Below, piece after piece: positions 1 through 6,754 of a DNA stretch of 9,408 nucleotides; within the stretch, counting starts at the first letter, position 1; each line of letters begins with the position of its first letter. Below the pieces are notes generated by a model that was not told the DNA's origin, ran no database searches, and saw only the letters and a list, made by a program, of their open reading frames with translations. A program made the translations under genes and the position numbers. Location of the stretch: contig DAOVXM010000064.1 in NCBI GenBank assembly GCA_030636125.1, positions 1 through 9,408 on the forward strand, given 5' to 3'. The DNA is from Chloroflexota bacterium (GTDB taxonomy: Bacteria > Chloroflexota > Anaerolineae > Anaerolineales > UBA4823).

Positions 1-590
1 AAGCGGAAGTCGATTTCATGCTGGCCTAATGCCACTTCATGATGGCCCATCTCTACTTCTAATCCCATCCCAAATAAGGCGTCCATCAATTCGGTTCGCA
101 CGCGCACCGCCTCATCGTTGGCTGAAAAGTCAAAGTAGCCTCCCACATCATGCGGGACAGGATGGATCATATCGGCACCATTTCGCCGGAATAGGAAAAA
201 TTCCGGCTCCGGACCAACATTGTAGGTCCAACCTCGCCCCTCGATCTTTTTTAATAAGCGCTTCAAATTACCGCGCGGATCGGCGGGAAATGGGGTGCCA
301 TCTGGTTGGAAAATATCGCAAAAAACACGCGCCCGACGCATATTTTCCGGTGTCCAGGGTAAAACCGCATAGGTATCAGGATCGATTACCAGGCGCATAT
401 CGCTTTCCTGGATGCGGGCAAAGCCCTCCACAGATGATCCATCAAACCAAACTCCCTCATCAAGAGCAACACCCAAACGTTGGGAGGGGATATCAACACT
501 TTTTACGGCTCCGGTAACATCCGTGAATTGCAGAGAGATAAAATTGACATTATCTTCATTGACCCGGTATATCAATTCTTTTTTATCCAT
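1..590 (-). CDS. glnA: Type I glutamine synthetase, N-terminal 196 codons (cut by window edge)
   Basis: Glutamine synthetase makes glutamine from glutamate, ammonia and ATP in the cytoplasm and is the main ammonia-assimilation enzyme. Translating the minus strand from ATG at 590 gives MDKKELIYRVNEDNVNFISL and then clear GS-I landmarks: the N-terminal beta-grasp domain with FDGSSVEGFARIQESDM (about residues 49-65), the start of the catalytic domain with the metal-ligand segment GPEPEFFLF (126-134), and MGHHEVALGQHEIDFR (181-196). The GHHEV-GQHEIDF pattern is typical of the GSI-alpha group found in Gram-positives, Thermotoga and Chloroflexota, so adenylylation control is less likely; the C-terminal half that would settle this is outside the window. 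A perfect AGGAGG lies at 595-600, four bases before the ATG. The gene is 87 bp downstream of the FmdB-family gene on the same strand and may be co-transcribed with it. No frameshift is seen in the visible part. Confidence 0.96.
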   Translation of the reverse strand, partial: MDKKELIYRVNEDNVNFISLQFTDVTGAVKSVDIPSQRLGVALDEGVWFDGSSVEGFARIQESDMRLVIDPDTYAVLPWTPENMRRARVFCDIFQPDGTPFPADPRGNLKRLLKKIEGRGWTYNVGPEPEFFLFRRNGADMIHPVPHDVGGYFDFSANDEAVRVRTELMDALFGMGLEVEMGHHEVALGQHEIDFR

Positions 591-608
591 GTTTCCTCCT
601 ATAAAAGA

Positions 609-630
609 GACGCCTCACATAGTGGGCGTC
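609..630 (-). promoter_or_regulatory. Hairpin in the leader just upstream of glnA
   Basis: On the minus strand a 6-bp stem (GACGCC/GGCGTC), extended past one unpaired base by CAC/GTG, is followed by TCTCTTTTAT and then directly by the glnA Shine-Dalgarno AGGAGG. A GC-rich stem followed by a broken U-run could be a weak terminator for the FmdB-family gene, or an attenuator or accessibility element for glnA. It could also be chance in a short spacer. Confidence 0.3.
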
Positions 631-677
631 CGGTTTCGATTGTGGTGGTGATATTCGCTGATACACACCGCCATGAG

Positions 678-980
678 TTACTTATCTTTTTTTGGTTCTT
701 TTTTAGTTTCCTTTTCTGTCTTGCTCTCAGAAGTGCTCTCGCTTTCCTTCCCCTTCTCAGTGGACTTCTCCTCAGAACCCGACCGGCTGGCACCAGATGG
801 AGAACGATGATCAGTAGAGTAAAAGCCTGACCCTTTAAATACGATCCCAACCGGCGTATACACCTTACGAAGAGCATCTTCATCACACTCTGGGCAGCGG
901 GTCAGAGTTGCATCACTGAAACGTTGCTGGCGGTCAAACTGTACCCCACAATGCTCGCAACGATAAGTGTAAATTGGCAT
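678..980 (-). CDS. FmdB-family zinc-ribbon protein with a charged low-complexity tail
   Basis: A 100-aa protein. It begins MPIYTYRCEHCGVQFDRQQR, the hallmark of the FmdB/CxxC_CxxC_SSSS putative regulatory family, a small zinc ribbon. The zinc ligands are C8, C11, C29 and C32. The segment YTPVGIVFKGSGFYSTDHR (about 41-59) is the conserved end of the family domain. Residues about 60-100 are almost only Ser, Glu, Lys and Thr, a disordered highly charged tail common in actinobacterial and Chloroflexota members. The family was named after a regulator of formamidase/acetamidase genes, but its biochemical role is unproven in most genomes. A GAGG at 988-991, seven bases before the ATG, supports the start. 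It has a strong promoter of its own (1030-1058) and lies upstream of glnA, so a link to nitrogen metabolism is possible but is only inference from position. Confidence 0.9.
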   Translation of the reverse strand: MPIYTYRCEHCGVQFDRQQRFSDATLTRCPECDEDALRKVYTPVGIVFKGSGFYSTDHRSPSGASRSGSEEKSTEKGKESESTSESKTEKETKKEPKKDK

Positions 981-1029
981 AGAAAAACCTCAGCCTTCAA
1001 AATAACAAATAACCTTTTAACAGCACGCG

Positions 1030-1058
1030 ATTATAGCGCGCCAGAGAGAGCTTGACAA
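1030..1058 (-). promoter_or_regulatory. Sigma-70-type promoter for the FmdB gene (and perhaps glnA)
   Basis: Reading the minus strand, TTGTCA (1058-1053) is separated by exactly 17 bases from a perfect TATAAT (1035-1030). The predicted start is near 1023, giving a leader of about 40 nt before the FmdB-family ATG at 980. This is the best consensus promoter on the minus strand. No clear terminator was seen between the upstream TPR gene stop (1127) and this promoter. Confidence 0.75.
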
Positions 1059-1126
1059 GGTCTGTATCACTGTCTAGGAATTAACTCAATCAACACCCCC
1101 ATGATCATTATACGTAGTAATAATTT

Positions 1127-3016
1127 TTACAAACCGGACCTTCGCGTCGGCGTCAAGGTTGGTGTAGGAGTGCGAGTGGGCGTTGGGGTAGTTGTGGGGG
1201 TTTTCGTATTAGTCGGCTTGAGAGTTGGCGTGGGCGTCAGCGTGGAGGTCGGTGTAGGCGCGGTCAGCTCCTCGAGACGCTCCTCGGCCATTTCTAACCA
1301 AACCTTCTTAACAGAAACTTTTGGTAAAGCCAGTAACGCTTTCCAATCCGTTATGGCAGTAGATTTGCGGCCCAATCCTTCCGCAGCCTGTGCGCGCACA
1401 AAATACACCGCCGCCCAGTCCTCATCGCTTTCGGCCAGATTCTCGCTGCCATTGATTTGAGCAAATCCATCTTCCGTCCGCTCCGCGGCGATTAAACCAC
1501 GCCCCATCAACAAACTGATTTGCAAAGACTTCATTTCTAACTTCCGAGCTAAATAGAACTCGTTGACCGCCTCCTGTCCTTCACCCAAGGCTAAATAGGT
1601 TATCCCACGATAGATATGGATCTCAGGGAGCTGGTCATCTAATTCAAAAGCCTGATCAAAAGCATCTAAAGCCGCCTCATAATCCTGATCCCCCTCAGCT
1701 TGCGCGAAGTCGGAATAGCCTTGTTCAGGTGCCATTATTTCGGCATAAGCCTGACCTAATGCCATCCATCCGAGCGGGTCATTCTCAGCATATTGCACAT
1801 AGGTCTCTAATACTTCAAGTGCATCAGCAAACTCGCCATGAGCAAGCGAGGCCTGCCCCAGGACCAGGTAGACCGGCAGCAGAGTGATATCCAAATTATA
1901 AGCTTCCCGGGCAGCCTCCAGAGCTTCCTGATCATCACCCGCATGCAGAGCGATATTGGCACGATACACATAAATCAAGGGAGATTCAGGTATTAACTCT
2001 TCAGCAATATCCAAATACTCTGAGGCAGCTTCATTCTCATCCTGGGCCAGGTGATAAACCACCAGATCGAGATAAGCCTCAAACAGGTTTGGATCGTAGT
2101 CAATGACCTGTGCCAAATCCTCGCTGACATCATAGTTGGGCTCCAGGGCTGATATGACCCGGGAACGACCCAGGTAAGCCGGCGCAAAGGAAACATTTAC
2201 GTTAAGAGCCTGGTCATACGCTGCTAAGGCACTTTCATAATCCCCCTTTAGCCGGTTAATCTCACCCACATAATAGTGCAAGTCAGCTGCCTTGGGCTCA
2301 TTGCGAATGGCATCTTTAAAGAAACCTTCGGCCGCGCTCAAATCCCCGCGCTCGTAGGCGCGCTGCCCAAGTCGGTAGGATTCGCTGATCGGGTGGGGAG
2401 TATCGACATAAAGCGGTGTGGGCGTGTAATCCACGCCTAGCGACAGCCGTAATGACTGCGGTCCTTCAAATGTAGGGGTTGGCGTTCTTTTTACGGACAG
2501 TGTGCTCGGTATGGACGTCGGTGTAGGGGTAAATGTGGTCGGTGGGCCAGGCGTTTTCGTTGGGCGTAGCGCCAGTTGAGCGGACCCCCTTCGCCCAAAT
2601 CCAAATATTCCACCCAAGATCAGCCCAATTACGATGATCCCTACCCCGACAGGGATGACGATACGCAAGACAGGGTTGGCCCAAATTCCTTGGTCACCTG
2701 GTACGGATTGTTCTTCTAGTTCGGATTGCCAATCTCGCCGTATAGGAGGTGCTGGGGTGACCGAGTCATCCGCAGGCACAGCCCCAATCATGATCAGCCC
2801 CTGCCTTGCGGTGCTATTCTCGGGATCTAAGTGTAATACTTGTTGCAGGCAGTAGATTTGTTCTTTCGCCGATTCCACCACTGAACTCATCCACAACCAA
2901 TACTCCGGGTTGGACTGATCAGCTCTAAGCAAACGCGTTAACAGGTCTCGCGCCCTAACACGCTGACCTTGACGGACGGCCTTTTTTGCCTTCTTCAGCA
3001 TCACATCATCAGACAT
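1127..3016 (-). CDS. Membrane-anchored TPR-repeat protein with Thr/Pro-rich linkers
   Basis: A 629-aa protein of unknown specific function. Layout: residues 1-80 form a short helical-repeat (TPR-like) cytoplasmic domain (KKAVRQGQRVRARDLLTRLL...LDPENSTARQGL). A linker follows, then a single transmembrane helix at about 117-140. Residues about 150-205 are Thr/Pro rich. Residues about 212-575 hold successive tetratricopeptide repeats, for example RLGQRAYERGDLSAAEGFF, LKGDYESALAAYDQALNV and ALDAFDQAFELDDQLPEIHI. The last 45 residues are again TPTPT-type. TPR domains are protein-binding scaffolds, so this is probably an envelope scaffold with the large TPR domain outside the membrane. This N-TPR/TM/TP-linker/TPR plan is familiar from Anaerolineae. 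A GAGGG seven bases before the ATG at 3016 and a plausible promoter at 3038-3066 support the start. It appears monocistronic, with 334 bp separating it from the upstream gene. No enzymatic motif is visible. Confidence 0.88.
   Translation of the reverse strand: MSDDVMLKKAKKAVRQGQRVRARDLLTRLLRADQSNPEYWLWMSSVVESAKEQIYCLQQVLHLDPENSTARQGLIMIGAVPADDSVTPAPPIRRDWQSELEEQSVPGDQGIWANPVLRIVIPVGVGIIVIGLILGGIFGFGRRGSAQLALRPTKTPGPPTTFTPTPTSIPSTLSVKRTPTPTFEGPQSLRLSLGVDYTPTPLYVDTPHPISESYRLGQRAYERGDLSAAEGFFKDAIRNEPKAADLHYYVGEINRLKGDYESALAAYDQALNVNVSFAPAYLGRSRVISALEPNYDVSEDLAQVIDYDPNLFEAYLDLVVYHLAQDENEAASEYLDIAEELIPESPLIYVYRANIALHAGDDQEALEAAREAYNLDITLLPVYLVLGQASLAHGEFADALEVLETYVQYAENDPLGWMALGQAYAEIMAPEQGYSDFAQAEGDQDYEAALDAFDQAFELDDQLPEIHIYRGITYLALGEGQEAVNEFYLARKLEMKSLQISLLMGRGLIAAERTEDGFAQINGSENLAESDEDWAAVYFVRAQAAEGLGRKSTAITDWKALLALPKVSVKKVWLEMAEERLEELTAPTPTSTLTPTPTLKPTNTKTPTTTPTPTRTPTPTLTPTRRSGL
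1130..1261 (-). repeat. Low-complexity coding repeat (Thr-Pro tail)
   Basis: Imperfect tandem 6-bp units (ACGCCN/ACNCCN on the coding strand) encode the C-terminal tail (TPTPTLKPTNTKTPTTTPTPT and similar) of the TPR protein. A shorter stretch of the same type (about 2470-2560) encodes the linker after its membrane helix. Such tracts expand and contract by slippage. They produce spurious long frames on the opposite strand (Val/Gly-rich), which should not be annotated. Confidence 0.7.
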
Positions 3017-3037
3017 AACCTGTCCCTCTTATGGAGG

Positions 3038-3066
3038 AGTTTAGCATAGGCTCACCAGGCCGACAA
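3038..3066 (-). promoter_or_regulatory. Probable promoter of the TPR gene
   Basis: Minus strand: TTGTCG (3066-3061), a 17-base spacer, then TAAACT (3043-3038). Each hexamer matches consensus at 4 of 6 positions and the -35 resembles the TTGTCA used by the FmdB promoter. The predicted start is about 15 bases before the ATG at 3016, with GAGGG (3028-3024) in the short leader. Confidence 0.45.
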
Positions 3067-3179
3067 GGAAATGCAGCTTCACAAGATTGATAGGCATAAA
3101 GTCCGTAAGATCAACAACGATAGATTGAGTTCGAATATTTGGAAGTCTCCCCAAGGAGTGTTGCTGGAAGCAGGACGAC

Positions 3180-3233
3180 TAGTGTTGCGCGGCGAAAGTG
3201 ACTCGATAGTTTGGTAACAATGGCGCAACACTA
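3180..3233. repeat. 11-bp perfect inverted repeat with a 32-nt loop
   Basis: TAGTGTTGCGC at 3180-3190 is the exact reverse complement of GCGCAACACTA at 3223-3233. A further direct copy of AGTGTTGC lies at 3157-3164. The pair lies about 165 bp upstream of the TPR gene start. It could be a regulator-binding array, the stem of a small RNA, or a remnant of a small repeat element; on the plus strand it is followed by ATTTTAT. Confidence 0.5.
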
Positions 3234-3244
3234 ATTTTATACTG

Positions 3245-3317
3245 CAGGGATTGTCGAAAAAACGGAATAGTGGAATTAAACTCCGCGTACTTTGTGCCTT
3301 TGCGGTGAAAATCCCTG
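3245..3317. repeat. Possible dispersed intergenic repeat bounded by 8-bp inverted repeats
   Basis: CAGGGATT (3245-3252) and AATCCCTG (3310-3317) are perfect reverse complements. They flank a segment containing CTTTGTGCCTTTGCGGTGAA, which resembles the CTTTGTG/CTTTGCGGTGAA-like phrases that recur between genes in many environmental bacterial genomes. The resemblance is from memory, and copy number in this genome cannot be seen from one window. Confidence 0.3.
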
Positions 3318-3350
3318 GATACTACTGATTAAGGAAGACTACAGAATATT

Positions 3351-5294
3351 TTAAGGAAGCGTAATTGCCGGGATAGGCACACCGTCCACAGTGGGTGCGG
3401 GATCAAAACCCAGCATATGTGCAATAGTTGGGGCATAATCCAACACGCTTACCGGAGGGATGACTTCCCCGCCAGGGGGCACACCAAAACCCCCCGATAT
3501 GAAAATAGTGTACATTTCGGGCAGGCTGCTGTCATAACCATGTTGGCCATAAAATCTAGCCGGAGCGAAGACATCATCCCTACCACGCCAGTCGTCCAAG
3601 TTATAGCCAGGTTCAGCCTGCACAAAAATATCACCTGAATTGGGATGATCCAAACCAATGTCAGCGATTTCATCCTTGGTTAACACACGCTGGAACACAA
3701 GTTTACCACTGGAAGGATCAACCAGAAAGCTAAGCAAATCGACGATCTGTGCCTGCACGACCTGGTACTCCTCTGCGGAAACAATACCCTTCTTCTCGCG
3801 GCCGAGCAGGTTGATATAAATGTGCGCAGCTCCACCAGATGCCACCGCGAATGCTCGAGAGTCTTCCACCACCACATAGTTCCTCTCATCCAGAACCAAC
3901 AGGCCGGCCTGCTCCAAGACCGTGTTTATATAGATGCTAGTGTGGATCGGTGCCATACCATGATCTCCCACCAACATAACAGTGCTGGTCTCCAAGTCTA
4001 CAACCTCGAGCATGCTGCCCAAAGCCTGGTCCGATATTCGAGCTGCTCGCCGGTAATAAGCATCAAAAGCCTGGGCTCGCTCTGGTGAGTAGTCTGGTTG
4101 AAGCGAGTTTTGCAGGTAAAAAGCGTGCCCTGCCGCGTCAAATGTGTTTTGCCAGGTAAAGAGCAAATCGGGCCGGTAGGTCTCATAGACCCAAGCGGTA
4201 ACCTCTGCCATCCAATATGCGCCACGCTCCAATAAATACAAATAATCCTCATAGGTAATCCAGTCGTGCTCGAGCGCATACGAGTCGGCGCCAGCCCGGA
4301 AAAAGCCAAACTCGTGGTTAAGATTTTCCAAGAGCGAGCGCGGCGAGGCAGTATTGTGGTACACACCGGTATGATAAAAAGTTACCTGCTCCGCACCGAT
4401 CTCTTGAATCAAAAAATCTGCGCCGGCGTAGACGCTCGGCAAGATAACTAGCTCCCCCCACTCGCCCTCCCCCAACCCAGGAGAATTCTTCTCGACCCGG
4501 CGGGTTGTGTTGATCGAGACAGTATCGTAATTCTTGATTTCATCATCTGTAGAATCGATCACCAGCAGATAGATATGCACAACCTGGGGGATCTGATAAT
4601 CGGCTTCCAACAGAGGGCTGTATGAGTTGGGGGCATCTGACCAAGCTTGAGCAGGTGAGAGGGATACCGTCTCCTGACGCGAGTAGGCATCGCGGACACC
4701 ATAACCGATGGTGTAATCGGCGGTTTGGCCTGGATGGTCTGGGGAGGCGCCAATGGAAAAGACCGCGGCTGTCTTCAGCCCTGCACGCGAAGCTGTAACC
4801 CATACCGGTTCAGCTTGATCCATGACTTCATCAAATCCTCGCCTGTACCAGTAAAAGCTGTCGTTGGAATTATGGTATTTGTTAGAAACAATACCCGTGT
4901 GCATTGGCAGCGAACCGGACGCGAGGCTGTTTTGAGCTGCAGCGGTGAGTGATGGGTCCACAGATTGAGCAAAATCGGCGCGCAATCCTCTTCGAGCCAG
5001 GGCATCAAAATTCTGCAGCTCGCCTTCAGCCATGAGCTCATAAACTTTACCAGCCGGTGCCCCATCCCAGGAAATGAGAAGTACAGGGTGGCTGACCACC
5101 GGCGTTGGTTCAATTACAGCGGTTGGGGATGCTTCTGGAGAAGGTGGAATTGTGGAAGTGGGGCTGGATGGAATTTCGCTGGGGAGCGGCGAGTTGGTTG
5201 GCGCAGCGATCTCTTCACCGCCAGCTGAGCAGGCTACCAGCACGAAACCAATGAACAGAATCAATATTAATGTGGGAACACCTCTAGCATGCAT
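3351..5294 (-). CDS. Secreted lipoprotein phosphodiesterase / nucleotide pyrophosphatase (alkaline phosphatase superfamily)
   Basis: About 647 aa. The N-terminus MHARGVPTLILILFIGFVLVAC is a lipoprotein signal peptide with lipobox LVAC (Cys about 22), followed by a Pro/Ser/Thr-rich linker to about residue 70. The catalytic domain fits the NPP/type I phosphodiesterase family with two metal sites: D in LLISWDG (about 77), nucleophile T in DPSLTAAAQNSLASG (about 117), D and H in TFDAAGHAF (about 386, 390), D and H in VGDHGMAPIH (about 444, 445), and H in YGQHGYDSS (about 585). All ligands are present, so it should be an active phosphodiesterase or phosphomonoesterase outside the membrane; the substrate is unknown. 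About 270 residues separate the nucleophile from the next ligand pair, roughly 150 more than in compact bacterial NPPs. Start: ATG at 5297 and ATG at 5294 are adjacent. The GGAGG at 5306-5302 is 7 bases from 5294 and only 4 from 5297, so 5294 is preferred. The TTG at 5309 lies inside the ribosome site and is unlikely. Confidence 0.9.
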   Translation of the reverse strand: MHARGVPTLILILFIGFVLVACSAGGEEIAAPTNSPLPSEIPSSPTSTIPPSPEASPTAVIEPTPVVSHPVLLISWDGAPAGKVYELMAEGELQNFDALARRGLRADFAQSVDPSLTAAAQNSLASGSLPMHTGIVSNKYHNSNDSFYWYRRGFDEVMDQAEPVWVTASRAGLKTAAVFSIGASPDHPGQTADYTIGYGVRDAYSRQETVSLSPAQAWSDAPNSYSPLLEADYQIPQVVHIYLLVIDSTDDEIKNYDTVSINTTRRVEKNSPGLGEGEWGELVILPSVYAGADFLIQEIGAEQVTFYHTGVYHNTASPRSLLENLNHEFGFFRAGADSYALEHDWITYEDYLYLLERGAYWMAEVTAWVYETYRPDLLFTWQNTFDAAGHAFYLQNSLQPDYSPERAQAFDAYYRRAARISDQALGSMLEVVDLETSTVMLVGDHGMAPIHTSIYINTVLEQAGLLVLDERNYVVVEDSRAFAVASGGAAHIYINLLGREKKGIVSAEEYQVVQAQIVDLLSFLVDPSSGKLVFQRVLTKDEIADIGLDHPNSGDIFVQAEPGYNLDDWRGRDDVFAPARFYGQHGYDSSLPEMYTIFISGGFGVPPGGEVIPPVSVLDYAPTIAHMLGFDPAPTVDGVPIPAITLP

Positions 5295-5316
5295 CATCCT
5301 CCCTCCCAATAAATAA

Positions 5317-5342
5317 AATGGACGACCCGCAGGCCGTCCATT
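5317..5342 (-). terminator. Hairpin terminator between the M50 protease and phosphodiesterase genes
   Basis: An 8-bp stem AATGGACG/CGTCCATT closes a 10-nt GC-rich loop. It begins 5 bases after the protease stop (5350-5348). On the minus strand it is followed by TTATTTATT. On the plus strand it is followed by a run of six T, so it may act in both directions. It ends only about 20 bases before the phosphodiesterase start codon, leaving no room for a separate promoter after it. Confidence 0.65.
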
Positions 5343-5347
5343 GTTTT

Positions 5348-6565
5348 TTAGATTCCCACCGCCAATAATGGCACCGGCGTAAAAACCAGGATGAAGATCA
5401 CCAAGCCTACGACAGCAACAGCCTGCCGGTTCGGATCTAAAGTGGTGATCTGGTCGAGCGGATCAGCGTGAAAGCGCCCAAGCAGCAAGATCAGAAAAGC
5501 CCACAACCACCAACCCGGCCACACAAATCCCAACAAAGCCAATGCTACCAAGATAATGGGTAATAGCAATTTAGCGCGGCTCCCAACCAATGAGTACAGT
5601 ACATGACCACCATCCAACTGCCCCGCAGGGATCAAGTTCAATGCGGTCACCAGTAAACCTGCCCATCCCGCCCATGCTACCGGTGATAGCATCACATCCA
5701 CGCCTCCCAGAGGGAGCGGTTGACCCGTGAAGAAATAACGTACCCAATATTCTACAGCAGATAAACTCCCATAGCTTCCCGGTGATGGCAGCAACTGACC
5801 GAAGATCACATATTTTGAAAACAGGTATAAGAGCGAATTCCCTTCAATCTGCAAGCCCTGCCCAGGAGACAAGATTGTAGGTATTTGGCTAACCTCCGAT
5901 AGGGATAAACCCAGCAACAGAACAGGGATAGCAACCACCAACCCAGCAATGGGTCCGGCAATACCGATATCCAGCAAAATGCGCTTATTCCTGGGTGGCT
6001 CTTTCAACTGAATGAAAGCGCCCATCGTGCCAAAGGCGCTGAAGGGAAACGGGATGAAATAAGGTAAAGTGACATGGGTGCGGTGGTAGCGTCCGGCCAG
6101 GTAATGACCAAACTCATGAGCCAGCAAGATCGCTAATAGGCTGATGGTAAAAGCCAGGCCACCCCCAATACTGTCTCGCACATAAGGCAGAAGTTCTTGA
6201 AAACCAGGGTTGGGTGGTCCCTGGTACACACCACCCAAGGTATAGTACACAGCCGCAAGAAATACGCTGATCAAGGTGAGGATGAATAAGACGATATTCA
6301 CCCATACTTTTGAGGGATTCGGTTGAACAACGCCGGAGAGCAAAAGGATAACGTGCTGGTCCTTTTCTTGCCGGAAAAGTGGGGTAATTTCCAGGGAGCG
6401 TAAGGCCGCAGCTAACTGGTCATAAGCCGCAGCGGTATCATCGCCGATCAATTGGCCACGATAGCGCACGAGATACTTATTCTTGGGATCGCCACGGGTG
6501 ACGTCATCAACTTTCATGACCCGAGATACGATCGCTGTCAGGTTGTCAAATTCGGAAGGATACAT
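5348..6565 (-). CDS. Site-2 protease-type M50 membrane metalloprotease (EGY-like)
   Basis: A 405-aa intramembrane zinc protease. Residues 1-85 form a soluble N-terminal domain (MYPSEFDNLTAIVSRVMKVD...). Helices begin at about residue 88. The zinc motif HEFGH is at 150-154 within ISLLAILLAHEFGHYLAGRY. The second signature, NLIPAGQLDGGH (310-321), supplies the third zinc ligand, Asp318, in the NxxPxxxLDG form. Between them, PYFIPFPFSAFGTMGAFIQL (168-187) and the AGPIAGL segment (203-209) match the plant/cyanobacterial EGY-like group of S2P proteins. These enzymes cut membrane-bound substrates such as anti-sigma factors; the substrate here is unknown, and no sigma/anti-sigma pair is visible. ATG at 6565 keeps the conserved N-terminal domain, but no good Shine-Dalgarno precedes it. 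It begins 47 bp downstream of tRNA-Sec with no terminator between, so it may share the tRNA transcript. Confidence 0.93.
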   Translation of the reverse strand: MYPSEFDNLTAIVSRVMKVDDVTRGDPKNKYLVRYRGQLIGDDTAAAYDQLAAALRSLEITPLFRQEKDQHVILLLSGVVQPNPSKVWVNIVLFILTLISVFLAAVYYTLGGVYQGPPNPGFQELLPYVRDSIGGGLAFTISLLAILLAHEFGHYLAGRYHRTHVTLPYFIPFPFSAFGTMGAFIQLKEPPRNKRILLDIGIAGPIAGLVVAIPVLLLGLSLSEVSQIPTILSPGQGLQIEGNSLLYLFSKYVIFGQLLPSPGSYGSLSAVEYWVRYFFTGQPLPLGGVDVMLSPVAWAGWAGLLVTALNLIPAGQLDGGHVLYSLVGSRAKLLLPIILVALALLGFVWPGWWLWAFLILLLGRFHADPLDQITTLDPNRQAVAVVGLVIFILVFTPVPLLAVGI

Positions 6566-6612
6566 GTATTATTGATGCTCAGCTATTTACCGGATAAATA
6601 CCAACGAATAGG

Positions 6613-6706
6613 CGGGAGTGGATGGGAGTCGAACCCACCGCGGCCCGCAACGCGACCCGCCACCGGTTTTGAAGACCGGGGAGCCCACCGGGACCCAACC
6701 ACTCCC
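6613..6706 (-). tRNA. selC: tRNA-Sec (anticodon UCA)
   Basis: Read on the minus strand this folds into a selenocysteine tRNA. The acceptor stem has 8 bp (GGGAGTGG/CCACTCCC, 6706-6699 with 6621-6614) and discriminator G at 6613. The D stem has 6 bp (GGGTCC/GGGCTC, with two G-U pairs) around a 4-base CGGT loop. The anticodon arm is CCGGT-CTTCAAA-ACCGG with UCA at positions 34-36. The long variable arm GCGGGTCGC-GTT-GCGGGCCGC has one internal G-G mismatch. The T arm is GTGGG-TTCGACT-CCCAT. The 8+5 acceptor/T geometry, 6-bp D stem and 94-nt length are specific to bacterial tRNA-Sec. The following bases are CCT, so the 3' CCA is not encoded and must be added. It implies that the organism makes selenoproteins with SelA/SelB/SelD; none of those genes is in the window. 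Confidence 0.95.
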
Positions 6707-6725
6707 ATGGGAGAAAAGCACTGGG

Positions 6726-6754
6726 ATTATATCAGAAATGCGCGTCCTCAAAGA
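6726..6754 (-). promoter_or_regulatory. Promoter of tRNA-Sec
   Basis: On the minus strand a perfect TATAAT (6731-6726) sits 19 bases before the tRNA 5' end, so transcription would begin about 12 bases upstream of the mature end. The -35 is weak: TCTTTG at 17 bp or CTTTGA at 16 bp spacing. A 9-bp direct repeat, CCTCAAAGA at 6746-6754 and 6758-6766 on the plus strand, covers the -35 area. Confidence 0.55.

Larger units (their letters stand above)
3017..3350. other. 334-bp gene-free spacer
   Basis: No frame here has coding character. The left end holds the promoter and ribosome site of the TPR gene (3024-3066). The middle holds three copies of AGTGTTGC, two of which form an 11-bp inverted repeat. 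The right end holds a short segment bounded by 8-bp inverted repeats (3245-3317) that resembles dispersed intergenic repeats. No good intrinsic terminator was seen for the phosphodiesterase gene ending at 3351. Confidence 0.6.

Noticed and set aside
599..886. A 95-codon minus-strand open frame overlapping the FmdB-family gene
   Set aside because: It is an alternate frame of the Ser/Glu/Lys-rich tail; the FmdB zinc-ribbon frame has motif support and a ribosome site.
1127..1262. CRISPR-like or minisatellite array
   Set aside because: The units are imperfect hexamers keeping reading frame for Thr-Pro, with no spacers; a coding low-complexity tract.
1101..1460. Val/Gly-repeat protein on the plus strand
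   Set aside because: It is the antisense reading of the Thr/Pro-encoding repeat of the TPR gene; the pattern is a by-product of that repeat.
3329..3359. Direct repeat TTAAGGAAG across the phosphodiesterase stop
   Set aside because: The two 9-bp AT-rich copies have no other structure, no element between them and no hairpin; probably chance.
5298..5309. TTG start giving five extra residues for the phosphodiesterase
   Set aside because: Those codons are the Shine-Dalgarno region itself (GGGAGGGAGG); the adjacent ATG codons give a normal lipoprotein signal peptide.
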